Positions 21,770 through 30,488 are shown, counted from the stretch's first letter. The stretch is 64,000 nucleotides of DNA from Paraburkholderia phenazinium (GCF_900141745.1 NZ_FSRM01000001.1:3038001-3102000), one strand, 5' to 3'. A program made the numbers and translations. The notes: generated by a model from the sequence alone, not told the origin.

Positions 21770-22504
21770 ATGCCGACCATGGAAACCAAAAACCCTTCGA
21801 AAATCCTCGTCGTCGATGACGATCCGCGTCTGCGCGATCTTCTACGCCGCTACCTTGGCGAACAGGGCTTCAATGTCTACGTCGCCGAAAATGCGCCGTC
21901 AATGAACAAGCTTTGGGTGCGTGAGCGTTTCGACCTGCTGGTGCTCGACCTGATGCTGCCCGGCGAAGACGGCCTGTCGATCTGCCGTCGCCTGCGCGGC
22001 AGCAACGATCGCACGCCGATCATCATGCTGACGGCCAAAGGTGAAGACGTCGACCGTATCGTCGGGCTCGAGATGGGCGCGGACGACTATCTGCCGAAGC
22101 CGTTCAACCCGCGCGAACTGGTCGCGCGCATCCACGCGGTGCTGCGCCGGCAGTCGCCGTCGGAACTGCCGGGTGCGCCGTCCGAGACCACCGAGGTCTT
22201 CGAGTTCGGCGAGTTCGCACTCAACCTCGCTACCCGCACGCTGACCAAGGCCGGTCAGGAAATCCCGCTGACCACTGGCGAGTTCTCCGTGCTGAAGGTG
22301 TTCGCCCGTCATCCGCGCCAGCCTCTGTCGCGCGAAAAGTTGATGGAACTGGCGCGCGGTCGTGAATACGAAGTGTTCGACCGCAGCCTCGACGTGCAGA
22401 TCTCGCGTCTGCGCAAGCTGATCGAACCGGATCCGGGCAGCCCGCGCTTTATCCAGACCGTCTGGGGTCTTGGCTACGTATTCATTCCCGACGGCGCAGC
22501 CTGA
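21770..22504 (+). CDS. ompR: OmpR-family response regulator
   Basis: DNA-binding response regulator. 244 residues: receiver domain (about 10-125) with acidic pair DDD at 16-18, phosphoacceptor Asp60 in LLVLDLMLPGEDG, conserved Thr/Lys (MLTAKGED; LPKPF), then a winged-helix output domain (about 145-240) with TLTKAGQEIPLTTGEFSVLK and RSLDVQISRLRKLIE in pieces. Similarity to OmpR runs the full length. A start at ATG 21779 (METKNPSKILVVDDD) is equally possible. The kinase partner follows after 44 bp. Which stimulus is sensed here is not shown; osmolarity/porin control is by analogy with E. coli. Confidence 0.92.
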   Translation: MPTMETKNPSKILVVDDDPRLRDLLRRYLGEQGFNVYVAENAPSMNKLWVRERFDLLVLDLMLPGEDGLSICRRLRGSNDRTPIIMLTAKGEDVDRIVGLEMGADDYLPKPFNPRELVARIHAVLRRQSPSELPGAPSETTEVFEFGEFALNLATRTLTKAGQEIPLTTGEFSVLKVFARHPRQPLSREKLMELARGREYEVFDRSLDVQISRLRKLIEPDPGSPRFIQTVWGLGYVFIPDGAA

Positions 22505-22548
22505 GTTTGTTCGCGCTTTCCGCTTTTGTTTTCAGATAAGAAGGGCCC

Positions 22549-23898
22549 ATGCGGATCGACCGGCGCCTCCTGACGCTCGCGTTCGGTGGCCTTTTCTGGC
22601 GGACCTTTCTGCTGATTGCATTATTGATCGCAGTCAGTCTCGCCGCCTGGTTCCAGAGCTTCCGGGTGATCGAACGCGAGCCGCGCGCGCAGCGCGTGGC
22701 GTTGCAGCTCGTCGCGATCGTGAAGCTCACACGCACCGCACTCCTCTATTCCGATCCCGACCTGCGGCGCGCACTGCTGCAAGATCTGGAAAGCAATGAA
22801 GGAGTGCGCGTGTATCCGCGCGAAACCTCCGACAAGTACAAGCTGCAACCGGACGAGTCGTTGAACCGGCTGATCGAACACGACATCCGTGGACGGCTCG
22901 GCGACGACACGGTGATTGCGCAATCGGTCAACGACATCCCGGGCGTCTGGATCAGCTTCAAGATCGACGACGACGATTACTGGGTCGCGCTCGACCGCGA
23001 TCAGCTCGATAACGCGACAGGCCTGCAATGGGCCGGATGGGGTGTATTTGCACTTGCGCTATCGCTATTTGGCGCAGCCTTCATCACGAGTCTGGTGAAC
23101 CGGCCATTTGCACGTCTCGCGATGGCGGCGCGCAAGGTGGGCTCGGGGCAGTCGCCCGAGCCGCTGCCCGAGCGCGGCATGGGCGTGGCCGCCGAGACCA
23201 ATCGAAGCTTCAACCAGATGGTGCAGGATCTCGAGCAGCTCGAAGCCGACCGCGCGCTGATGCTTGCCGGCATCTCGCACGACCTGCGCACCCCGCTCGC
23301 CCGGCTGCGGCTCGAAACCGAAATGAGCCCATCGGATCAGACCACCAAGGACGCGATGGTCGACGACATCGAGCAGATGGACATGATCATCGGCCGATTC
23401 CTCGATTACGCGCGACCGGTGCAAAGAGTCCCGGAACCTGTCGACCTTTCCGTGATCGCAGGAGAACTGGCGGCGCGAATTGCGTCGGAGGACGGCATGC
23501 GGCTGATCACGCGGCTGGCCCCATCGGCGGTGATCGAGGCCGACGAAACCGATATGCGGCGCGTGATCGGCAACCTGCTCGAAAACGCCCGCAAGTATGG
23601 TCTGAGCGAGGGCGACGGCATTCCGCGCGTGATCCTCGAGACGCGTGTGTCGCACTCGCGTGTCGAGCTTTCGGTGGTCGACGAAGGTCCGGGCATTCCG
23701 GAAGACCAGCTGACGCTCGTCACACGCCCGTTTTACCGCGTCGACACGGCGCGGACCCAGGCCAACGGCACCGGACTCGGCATGGCGATCGTGCAGCGAC
23801 TGGTCGGCCGGTATCGCGGCGGCCTGCGACTGCGCAACCGCAGCCCAGGGCCGGGACTCGAAGTCACGATCGAATTTCCGCTCGCCAAGGGCGTCTGA
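22549..23898 (+). CDS. envZ: EnvZ-like sensor histidine kinase
   Basis: 449-residue inner-membrane kinase. First membrane helix about 13-35, periplasmic loop about 36-157, second helix about 158-180, HAMP about 182-234, HisKA with phospho-acceptor His244 in GISHDLRTPLARLR, and HATPase with N box NLLENARKYG, G1 VVDEGPGIPE and G2 GTGLGMAIVQRL. Shine-Dalgarno AAGAAGG precedes the ATG. The periplasmic loop is acidic (NDIPGVWISFKIDDDDYWVA), as in EnvZ-like sensors. Cotranscribed with the ompR-like gene. Confidence 0.92.
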   Translation: MRIDRRLLTLAFGGLFWRTFLLIALLIAVSLAAWFQSFRVIEREPRAQRVALQLVAIVKLTRTALLYSDPDLRRALLQDLESNEGVRVYPRETSDKYKLQPDESLNRLIEHDIRGRLGDDTVIAQSVNDIPGVWISFKIDDDDYWVALDRDQLDNATGLQWAGWGVFALALSLFGAAFITSLVNRPFARLAMAARKVGSGQSPEPLPERGMGVAAETNRSFNQMVQDLEQLEADRALMLAGISHDLRTPLARLRLETEMSPSDQTTKDAMVDDIEQMDMIIGRFLDYARPVQRVPEPVDLSVIAGELAARIASEDGMRLITRLAPSAVIEADETDMRRVIGNLLENARKYGLSEGDGIPRVILETRVSHSRVELSVVDEGPGIPEDQLTLVTRPFYRVDTARTQANGTGLGMAIVQRLVGRYRGGLRLRNRSPGPGLEVTIEFPLAKGV

Positions 23899-24063
23899 GG
23901 CATCGGGAAACTCCCGGGGCCCCACGTGCTGCCAGCGCTTCGGCGCCCTCGCAGCACCCCATATTGCGGTGCATGAGCGTGCCAACCTGCCGCGCAACAG
24001 CCCTGCCGTAAACGCCGCAGAAGCGGTGGCATTTGAACAATCTATCGACGCGGTGAAGAAAAA

Positions 24064-24118
24064 CTATCTACCTTATTAGTTAAAAACTATTGCTGCGATG
24101 CATCAATAGAGTTATAAT
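24064..24118 (+). promoter_or_regulatory. ahpC promoter with possible OxyR-type operator
   Basis: -10 TATAAT (24113-24118, perfect) and -35 TTGCTG (24090-24095) with a 17-bp spacer. Immediately upstream, CTAT repeats at 24064-24067 and 24087-24090 flank TTAG at 24076-24079; the TTAG-N7-CTAT half fits the OxyR ATAG-N7-CTAT pattern and abuts the -35, the usual activating position. An earlier CTAT sits at 24042-24045. The site is partial, so OxyR control is a hypothesis; the promoter itself is convincing. Confidence 0.6.
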
Positions 24119-24126
24119 TAAGTCTG

Positions 24127-24144
24127 TGTAACGTATTCGTTACA
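24127..24144 (+). promoter_or_regulatory. Perfect palindrome at the ahpC transcription start
   Basis: TGTAACG-TATT-CGTTACA, a perfect 7-bp inverted repeat starting about 9 bp after the -10. It would form a hairpin at the extreme 5' end of the ahpC mRNA or act as an operator. The rest of 23899-24212 (about 310 bp between the kinase and ahpC) shows nothing else beyond the promoter region. Confidence 0.5.
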
Positions 24145-24212
24145 GCGAGCAGGTAGCCTGAACAGGCCGTTTTTTCCAACTCATTGGCAACCCTTCACAG
24201 GAGTATTTCCGC

Positions 24213-24761
24213 ATGAAAACCGTTGGCGACAAACTGGAAGCTTTCACCGTCACCGCAGCCAAGCCGGGCTTCAACAACCATGAAGAAAACGGCGTGTCGG
24301 CGTTCGAAGAAATCACCGAACAGTCGTTCCCGGGCAAGTGGAAGATCATCTACTTCTACCCGAAGGACTTCACTTTTGTGTGCCCGACGGAAATCGTCGA
24401 ATTCGGCAAGCTGGCTGGCGACTTCGCAGAGCGCGATGCTGTCCTGCTGGGCGGCAGCGTGGACAACGAGTTCGTGAAACTGGCATGGCGCCGTGAGCAC
24501 AAGGATCTGAGCAAGCTGAACCACTACGCGTTCGGCGACGTCAAGGGCGAGCTGATCGACCAACTGGGCGTGCGCGACAAGGAAGCAGGCGTGGCGCTGC
24601 GCGCAACGTTCATCGTCGACCCGGACAACACGATCCAGCACGTTTCGGTGAACAACCTGAACGTTGGCCGTAACCCGGAAGAAGTGCTGCGTATTCTCGA
24701 CGGTCTGCAAACGGACGAACTGTGCCCGTGCAACCGTGCAGTTGGCGGCGCAACGCTGTAA
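24213..24761 (+). CDS. ahpC: Peroxiredoxin AhpC (AhpD-dependent type)
   Basis: Thiol peroxidase reducing H2O2 and organic peroxides. 182 residues, with peroxidatic Cys57 in DFTFVCPTE and a C-terminal CPC pair (Cys171, Cys173) before NRAVGGATL. The two C-terminal cysteines separated by one residue resemble mycobacterial AhpC, which is reduced by AhpD rather than AhpF; the adjacent ahpD gene fits this. Shine-Dalgarno CAGGAG lies 10-15 bases upstream. Codon use is strongly biased to preferred C-ending codons, suggesting high expression. Confidence 0.95.
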   Translation: MKTVGDKLEAFTVTAAKPGFNNHEENGVSAFEEITEQSFPGKWKIIYFYPKDFTFVCPTEIVEFGKLAGDFAERDAVLLGGSVDNEFVKLAWRREHKDLSKLNHYAFGDVKGELIDQLGVRDKEAGVALRATFIVDPDNTIQHVSVNNLNVGRNPEEVLRILDGLQTDELCPCNRAVGGATL

Positions 24762-24774
24762 GCCTTGCAAGTCG

Positions 24775-24812
24775 AAAGCCCGCTAAGCTTGAAAAAGCCG
24801 GCGGGCTTTTTT
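24775..24812 (+). terminator. Terminator-like hairpin between ahpC and ahpD
   Basis: AAAGCCCGC (24775-24783) pairs with GCGGGCTTT (24801-24809), followed by further T (to 24812), with a 17-base loop. It lies 14 bp after ahpC and 26 bp before ahpD, so it probably lets most transcripts stop after ahpC and sets a high AhpC:AhpD ratio. Confidence 0.7.
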
Positions 24813-24837
24813 ATCGGCAACCTGATAGGAGATATCA

Positions 24838-25362
24838 ATGGAATTCTTGTCTGCGATTAAAGCACTTGTTCCTGACTACGCTAAAGACATTCGTTTGAAC
24901 CTGGACGGCACGATTGCGCGGTCATCGCTGGAGGGCACAGATGCCGTGGGTGTGGCGTTGGCTGCCGCGTTTGCGGCGAAGAGCCCGGTGATTGTCGATG
25001 CGATTCGCAATGCGGGTGTGTTGTCTCCCGAGGAAGTCAATGGCGCGCTGACGGCTGCTGCATTGATGGGGATGAATAACGTCTGGTATCCGTATGTGGA
25101 GATGACTGACAATGCGGATCTGAAGTCGCAGCCGGCGCAGTTACGGATGAATGCTTATGCTTCGCACGGTGGCGTGGATAAGCGGCGGTTTGAGATGTAT
25201 GCGCTTGCGGCTTCTATTATTGGCAAGTGCCATTTTTGTGTTAAATCGCACTTTGATACGCTTGTTGCTGAGGGGATGAGTTCTACTCAGTTGCGGGATG
25301 TGGGGCGTATTGCTGCGGTTGTTAATGCTGCTTCGCAGGTTATTGTGGCTGAAGGGAAGTAA
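24838..25362 (+). CDS. ahpD: Alkylhydroperoxidase AhpD
   Basis: Thiol-disulfide protein that reduces AhpC and has weak peroxidase activity. 174 residues with the catalytic CHFC motif (Cys131, Cys134), His138 in VKSHFD and Glu119, matching the Glu118/Cys130/Cys133/His137 arrangement of mycobacterial AhpD. Shine-Dalgarno TAGGAGATATCA is strong. Unlike ahpC, the 3' two thirds use many T-ending codons (GTT, GCT, ATT, AAT) on an otherwise GC-rich chromosome; ispF, converging from the other strand, shows the same bias. The protein sequence itself looks intact. Confidence 0.94.
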   Translation: MEFLSAIKALVPDYAKDIRLNLDGTIARSSLEGTDAVGVALAAAFAAKSPVIVDAIRNAGVLSPEEVNGALTAAALMGMNNVWYPYVEMTDNADLKSQPAQLRMNAYASHGGVDKRRFEMYALAASIIGKCHFCVKSHFDTLVAEGMSSTQLRDVGRIAAVVNAASQVIVAEGK

Positions 25363-25369
25363 TCAGGTT

Positions 25370-25527
25370 TTTCACTTTCTGTGGGACGCTGCGCGGGTGG
25401 GTTTTTTATGCGTGGCGTTTGCGGTTGATTTATTTGCCTGCGCGGCGCTTTGTCGCTGTTCTTGCGGTGGACCGATAACAAATCAAGGAAAGGCCAACAC
25501 CGCCGCCCCGCAGGCAAAAACCCCCAC
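25370..25527. repeat. Imperfect inverted repeat in the ahpD/ispF convergent gap
   Basis: The plus strand is G/T-rich up to about 25475 (GGGTGGGTTTTTTATGCG near 25395, then TTTGCCTGCGCGGCGCTTTG) and A/C-rich after it (CCGCAGGCAAAAACCCCCAC near 25510). Read in the other direction, the right arm again gives GTGGGGGTTTTTGCCTGCGG. The two arms therefore form an imperfect long inverted repeat centred near 25475. It could terminate both genes or be a copy of a dispersed intergenic element; other copies cannot be checked here. Confidence 0.45.
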
Positions 25528-26007
25528 TCACCCCTTAATTAACAAAACCACAGCCTGAGCCTCAATCCCCTCAGCCCTGCCCAGATACCCAAGCTTCTCA
25601 TTAGTCTTAGCCTTGACATTAACCCGATCAAGCGCCAGCTTCAAATCCTCAGCAATATTAACCCGCATAGCCTCGATATGAGGCGCAAGCTTGGGCGCCT
25701 GAGCAATAACCGTACTATCCACATTCCCAATAGAGAACCCAGCCTGAGCAATCCGCGCGGCACATTCCCTCAACAGCACACGCGAATCCGCACCGGAAAA
25801 CTTCGCATCAGTATCGGAGAAATGCCGCCCAATATCCCCCAACGCGGCTGCGCCAAACAAAGCATCCGTAATAGCATGCAACAACACATCCGCATCCGAA
25901 TGCCCCAGCAACCCCCGGTCATAAGGCACCGTCACGCCGCCAATAATGAGCGGCCGCCCCGGTACGAGCGCGTGCACGTCATACCCCTGTCCAATTCTTA
26001 AATCCAT
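25528..26007 (-). CDS. ispF: 2-C-methyl-D-erythritol 2,4-cyclodiphosphate synthase
   Basis: Fifth enzyme of the MEP isoprenoid pathway, a zinc-dependent trimer. 159 residues from the ATG at 26007 ([20 protein letters not shown]). Metal and substrate motifs are visible: GYDVHAL (Asp, His), [31 protein letters not shown] and the C-terminal [19 protein letters not shown]. Directly downstream of ispD with a 33-bp gap, so they form an operon. Its 3' half is enriched in T-ending codons on the coding strand, mirroring ahpD across the convergent gap. Confidence 0.97.
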   Translation of the reverse strand: MDLRIGQGYDVHALVPGRPLIIGGVTVPYDRGLLGHSDADVLLHAITDALFGAAALGDIGRHFSDTDAKFSGADSRVLLRECAARIAQAGFSIGNVDSTVIAQAPKLAPHIEAMRVNIAEDLKLALDRVNVKAKTNEKLGYLGRAEGIEAQAVVLLIKG

Positions 26008-26040
26008 AGCTCGAAGTCCGGTTATCAACGATGAAACTCT

Positions 26041-26775
26041 TCAGGAAGCCGCAGGCCGGCTCAAAATCGCCTCGGCCAGATCGAAATCTTCCGGATACGT
26101 AACCTTGAAATTGCGCAAGCTGCCCTGCACCAGGAGCGGCGCGTGGCCCAGCCACTCAATCGCGCTCGCCTCGTCCGTCAGATCATGTCCGTCCTGCTGC
26201 GCCCGCAAGATCGCCTCGCGCAACATCCCCACGCGGAACATCTGCGGTGTCTGCGCCTGCCACAAGCCGTCGCGCGACTCGGTCCGGGCAATCCGTCCAC
26301 CACTGTCCGGCGCAATGCGCTTGAGCGTATCCGCCACCGGCAGCGCCATGATCCCGCCCACCGCGTCGTCCTTGAGCGCATTAACCAGCGTGCGGATCAG
26401 GAGAGCCGTGATGCCCGGGCGTGCCGCATCGTGCACCAGCACCCAGTCGTCGTCGTGCGCTCCGAACTCGGCCAGCGCGTGCAGGCCGTTCAGGACCGAG
26501 GCCTGGCGTGAAGCGCCGCCGCAGCGCCGTACCGCGAATCGCAAGCCGGAAAAGCGGCGGGCGTCGAAATGCTGGTCCTCGGGGGCGATCACTACCAGCG
26601 TCTGCGCGAACTCGCTGCAGGCGTCGAAAGCCGCCAATGAGTAATGCAACAGGTCGCGACCAGCTACAGTGCGATATTGTTTGGGCATCGCGGCGCCGGA
26701 CCGGCTGCCGGTGCCTGCGCACGGAATCAGAGCAAAAAGACGTGAAGTCACTGGTGCGGACGCCGCGAAAGTCAA
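26041..26775 (-). CDS. ispD: 2-C-methyl-D-erythritol 4-phosphate cytidylyltransferase
   Basis: Third MEP-pathway enzyme, transferring CMP from CTP to methylerythritol phosphate. 244 residues. The nucleotide-binding loop reads [20 protein letters not shown] with the catalytic Arg/Lys; further family blocks are [51 protein letters not shown] and [12 protein letters not shown]. An N-terminal stretch of about ten residues ([10 protein letters not shown]) precedes the fold, so the start could be slightly downstream. Divergent from mfd across a short AT-rich promoter region. Confidence 0.96.
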   Translation of the reverse strand: MTFAASAPVTSRLFALIPCAGTGSRSGAAMPKQYRTVAGRDLLHYSLAAFDACSEFAQTLVVIAPEDQHFDARRFSGLRFAVRRCGGASRQASVLNGLHALAEFGAHDDDWVLVHDAARPGITALLIRTLVNALKDDAVGGIMALPVADTLKRIAPDSGGRIARTESRDGLWQAQTPQMFRVGMLREAILRAQQDGHDLTDEASAIEWLGHAPLLVQGSLRNFKVTYPEDFDLAEAILSRPAAS

Positions 26776-26797
26776 AGTAAAGGACGGATTTTATAAT
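26769..26797 (+). promoter_or_regulatory. mfd promoter region (-10 TATAAT)
   Basis: A perfect TATAAT at 26792-26797; the -35 (AAGTCA, 26769-26774, 17-bp spacer) is poor. The reverse strand over the same bases also reads TATAAA-like, so the short ispD-mfd region may drive both genes. Confidence 0.45.
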
Positions 26798-26871
26798 AGG
26801 TCCTTCGCATCCACGCCATGACACGCGTAAACTTGCCGCTCACGTGTGACCCACCGGCCGCCTTCTCCTCT

Positions 26872-29800
26872 ATGCCAGACATTGCCGCATCATCGCAGTA
26901 CTCCTCGCCCGTCGCGCTCGTCAAGGCCGGCCAGCGTTTCGCCTTCGACGGTACGCACGGCTCATCCGATGCCCTGCTGATCGCCCGCTATCACCTCGCC
27001 TATCGCGAACAGGTGCCGCTGCTCGCCGTCGTCTGCTCGAGCGCCGTCGACGCCCAGCGCCTCACGCAAGAAATCGCTTTCTTCGCTCCTGAGGCGCGTG
27101 TGCGCCTCCTGCCCGACTGGGAAACGCTGCCTTACGATACCTTCTCGCCGCACCAGGATCTCGTCTCCGAGCGTCTCGCCACGCTCCACGACCTCGGCGA
27201 AGGCCGCTGCGACATCCTGCTGGTGCCCGCCACCACGGCCCTGTACCGCATGCCGCCCGCCTCGTTCATGGCGGGCTACACGTTCTCGTTCTCGCAAGGC
27301 GAGCGTCTCGACGAGGCCAAGCTGAAGGCCCAGTTGACGCTGGCAGGCTACGAGCACGTCAGCCAGGTTGTGCGCCCCGGAGAGTACTGCGTGCGCGGCT
27401 CGCTGCTCGACCTGTTTCCGATGGGCTCGCCGCTGCCGTACCGGATCGATCTGTTCGACGATCAGGTCGACTCGATCCGCGCGTTCGACCCCGACACGCA
27501 GCGCAGCCTCTATCCGGTGAAAGACGTGCGCCTGCTGCCCGGCCGCGAATTCCCGTTCGACGAAGCCGCCCGCACCGCCTTCCGCAGCCGTTGGCGCGAG
27601 GTCTTCGAGGGCGACCCGAGCCGCGCCTCGATCTATAAAGACATCGGCAATGGCGTACCGTCCGCGGGCATCGAATACTACCTGCCGCTCTTCTTCGAAG
27701 AGACCGCCACGCTGTTCCACTATCTGCCGGCGGGCGCGCAACTCGCGTTCGTCGGCGATCTGGAAGCGGCCATCAAGCGTTTTACCAACGACACCAAGCA
27801 GCGTCACAGCTTCCTGGCGCATGACCGCGACCGGCCGATTCTCGAGCCGCAGCGCCTGTTCCTCTCGGACGCGGACTTCTTCACGTTCGCCAAACCGTTC
27901 GCGCGTCTTGTGCTGCCGGCCAATGCCGGCGGCGGCTGGTCCACGCCGCTGCCGGATCTCGCGATCGACCGCCACGCGGACGATCCGGTCGCGGCATTGC
28001 GCAGCTACCTCGATACGACCCAGAACCGCGTGCTGTTCGCCGCGGAATCGGCGGGCCGGCGCGAAACGCTGCTGCAATTGCTGGCTGACAACCATCTACG
28101 GCCGTCCTCGAGCGACAGCTTCAACGACTGGTTAGCCGGCGACGAACGCTTCTCGCTCGGCGTTGCTCCGCTGTCCACCGGCTTCGCGGTGCCGGCCGAA
28201 GGCATCGCTGTCATCACGGAAACCGAGCTGTACGGCCCGCTCGTACGCCGCTCCGGACGGCGCCGCCAGGAACAGGCGAGCAACGTCGATTCGATGGTGC
28301 GCGATCTGTCGGAGCTGAAGGTGGGCGACCCGGTCGTGCATTCGCAGCACGGTATCGGCCGCTATATGGGTCTGGTGACGATGGATCTCGGCGAAGGCGA
28401 AACCGAGTTCCTGCACCTCGAATACGCCGGCGAAAGCAAACTCTATGTGCCGGTCGCGCAGCTGCACGTGATCTCGCGCTATAGCGGCGCGGATCCGGAA
28501 AGCGCCCCGCTTCACTCGCTGGGCTCCGGTCAGTGGGAAAAAGCCAAGCGCCGCGCCGCCCAGCAGATTCGCGATACCGCTGCTGAATTGCTCAACCTGT
28601 ATGCGCGCCGCGCGGCGCGCGAGGGTCATGCGTTCGCGCTCGAACCGCGCGACTATGTGAAATTCGCGGAAAGCTTCGGCTTCGAAGAAACGCCCGACCA
28701 GGCCGCGGCGATTGCCGCCGTGATCGGCGATATGACGAGCGGCAAGCCGATGGACCGTCTCGTCTGCGGCGACGTCGGTTTCGGCAAGACCGAGGTCGCG
28801 CTGCGCGCGGCCTTCATTGCGGTGATGGGCGGCAAACAGGTCGCACTGCTATCGCCGACTACGCTGCTGGCAGAACAGCACACGCAAACCTTCTCCGACC
28901 GTTTCTCCGACTGGCCAGTGCGCATCGCTGAATTGTCGCGCTTCAAGTCGACCAAGGAAGTCAACGCAGCGATCCAGCAGATTAACGACGGCAGCGTCGA
29001 TATTGTCATCGGCACGCACAAACTGCTGTCCTCGGATGTGCAGTTCAAACGCCTCGGTCTGGTGATCATCGACGAGGAGCATCGCTTCGGCGTGCGTCAG
29101 AAAGAGGCCCTGAAAGCGTTACGCGCCGAAGTCGACGTACTGACGCTCACCGCCACGCCGATTCCGCGCACACTCGGCATGGCCCTCGAAGGCCTGCGTG
29201 ACTTCTCCGTGATCGCAACGGCGCCGCAAAAGCGGCTCGCCATCAAGACCTTCGTGCGCCGCGAAGAAGATGGCGTGATCCGCGAGGCCATGCTGCGCGA
29301 GCTGAAGCGCGGCGGCCAGGTCTACTTCCTGCACAACGAAGTCGAAACGATCGAGAACCGCCGGCAGATGCTCGAAGCGCTGGTGCCCGAAGCTCGCATC
29401 GCAGTCGCACACGGCCAGATGCACGAGCGCGAACTCGAACGCGTGATGCGCGACTTCGTCGCCCAGCGTGCCAACGTGCTGCTGTGTACGACCATTATTG
29501 AAACCGGCATCGACGTGCCGAGCGCCAACACGATCCTGATTCACCGTTCCGACAAATTTGGCCTCGCACAGTTGCACCAGTTGCGCGGACGCGTCGGACG
29601 CTCGCATCACCAGGCGTATTCGTATCTGCTGGTGCACGACCCGCAGGGGCTCACCAAACAGGCGCAGCGCCGTCTCGAAGCCATCCAGCAGATGGAAGAA
29701 CTCGGCTCGGGTTTCTATCTGGCCATGCACGACCTCGAAATTCGCGGCACGGGCGAAGTGCTGGGCGACAAACAATCGGGCGAGATTCAGGAGATCGGTT

Positions 29801-30351
29801 TCCAGCTTTATACGGACATGTTGAACGACGCCGTGAAGGCACTCAAGGAAGGCAAGGAACCCGATCTCACCGCGCCGCTCGCGGCCACCACCGAGATCAA
29901 TCTTCACGCGCCTGCAATTCTGCCGGCCGATTATTGCGGCGATGTGCAGGAACGTCTGTCGCTCTACAAGCGCCTCGCAAATTGCGAACATAACGACGCG
30001 ATCGATGGCATCCAGGAGGAATTGATCGACCGGTTCGGCAAGCTACCGCCGCAAGCGCACGCGCTGGTGGAAACGCATCGCTTGCGACTCGCTGCCAAAC
30101 CGCTGGGGATTTCGAAGATCGATGCGGGAGAATCGGTCATCGGCCTGCAATTCATCCCAAATCCGCCGATCGACGCGATGCGGATCATCGAAATGGTGCA
30201 GAAACACAAGCACATCAAGCTCGCGGGTCAGGACAAACTGCGCATCGAAACGCGCAGCCCCGATCTGGCCGTGCGAGTGGCAACCGTGAAAGAAACGCTG
30301 CGCGCACTCGGCTCGCCGATGCGGGGTACAGCCACCGCAGCGGTACGCTGA
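26872..30351 (+). CDS. mfd: Transcription-repair coupling factor Mfd
   Basis: SF2 translocase that removes RNA polymerase stalled at DNA lesions and recruits UvrA. 1159 residues from ATG 26872 (MPDIAASSQYSSPVALVKAG); ATG 26818 is in frame but only about 14 nt after the predicted transcript start, so I prefer the later one. Domains: UvrB-like module (about 20-450), RNA-polymerase-interaction domain (VGDPVVHSQHGIGRYMGLV region, about 490-560), helicase core with Walker A CGDVGFGKTEVALRAA, DEEH box IIDEEHRFGVRQ, TATPIPRT motif III, TTIIETGIDVPSAN and HQLRGRVGRS motifs, and a C-terminal TRCF domain. Length matches E. coli Mfd (1148). Confidence 0.97.
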   Translation: MPDIAASSQYSSPVALVKAGQRFAFDGTHGSSDALLIARYHLAYREQVPLLAVVCSSAVDAQRLTQEIAFFAPEARVRLLPDWETLPYDTFSPHQDLVSERLATLHDLGEGRCDILLVPATTALYRMPPASFMAGYTFSFSQGERLDEAKLKAQLTLAGYEHVSQVVRPGEYCVRGSLLDLFPMGSPLPYRIDLFDDQVDSIRAFDPDTQRSLYPVKDVRLLPGREFPFDEAARTAFRSRWREVFEGDPSRASIYKDIGNGVPSAGIEYYLPLFFEETATLFHYLPAGAQLAFVGDLEAAIKRFTNDTKQRHSFLAHDRDRPILEPQRLFLSDADFFTFAKPFARLVLPANAGGGWSTPLPDLAIDRHADDPVAALRSYLDTTQNRVLFAAESAGRRETLLQLLADNHLRPSSSDSFNDWLAGDERFSLGVAPLSTGFAVPAEGIAVITETELYGPLVRRSGRRRQEQASNVDSMVRDLSELKVGDPVVHSQHGIGRYMGLVTMDLGEGETEFLHLEYAGESKLYVPVAQLHVISRYSGADPESAPLHSLGSGQWEKAKRRAAQQIRDTAAELLNLYARRAAREGHAFALEPRDYVKFAESFGFEETPDQAAAIAAVIGDMTSGKPMDRLVCGDVGFGKTEVALRAAFIAVMGGKQVALLSPTTLLAEQHTQTFSDRFSDWPVRIAELSRFKSTKEVNAAIQQINDGSVDIVIGTHKLLSSDVQFKRLGLVIIDEEHRFGVRQKEALKALRAEVDVLTLTATPIPRTLGMALEGLRDFSVIATAPQKRLAIKTFVRREEDGVIREAMLRELKRGGQVYFLHNEVETIENRRQMLEALVPEARIAVAHGQMHERELERVMRDFVAQRANVLLCTTIIETGIDVPSANTILIHRSDKFGLAQLHQLRGRVGRSHHQAYSYLLVHDPQGLTKQAQRRLEAIQQMEELGSGFYLAMHDLEIRGTGEVLGDKQSGEIQEIGFQLYTDMLNDAVKALKEGKEPDLTAPLAATTEINLHAPAILPADYCGDVQERLSLYKRLANCEHNDAIDGIQEELIDRFGKLPPQAHALVETHRLRLAAKPLGISKIDAGESVIGLQFIPNPPIDAMRIIEMVQKHKHIKLAGQDKLRIETRSPDLAVRVATVKETLRALGSPMRGTATAAVR

Positions 30352-30488
30352 AGCTAGCTCCGCGGGGTCAGGCAACCCACCTCCCCCTGTATGCTGCGGC
30401 GCGCAAGACGCGCCGCAGCCTGCTATTGCGCGAGCCGGGGCAGCGTTTTTTGGGTATGATCGAAAGACTTAAAAGTCGGAGCTTCGTC

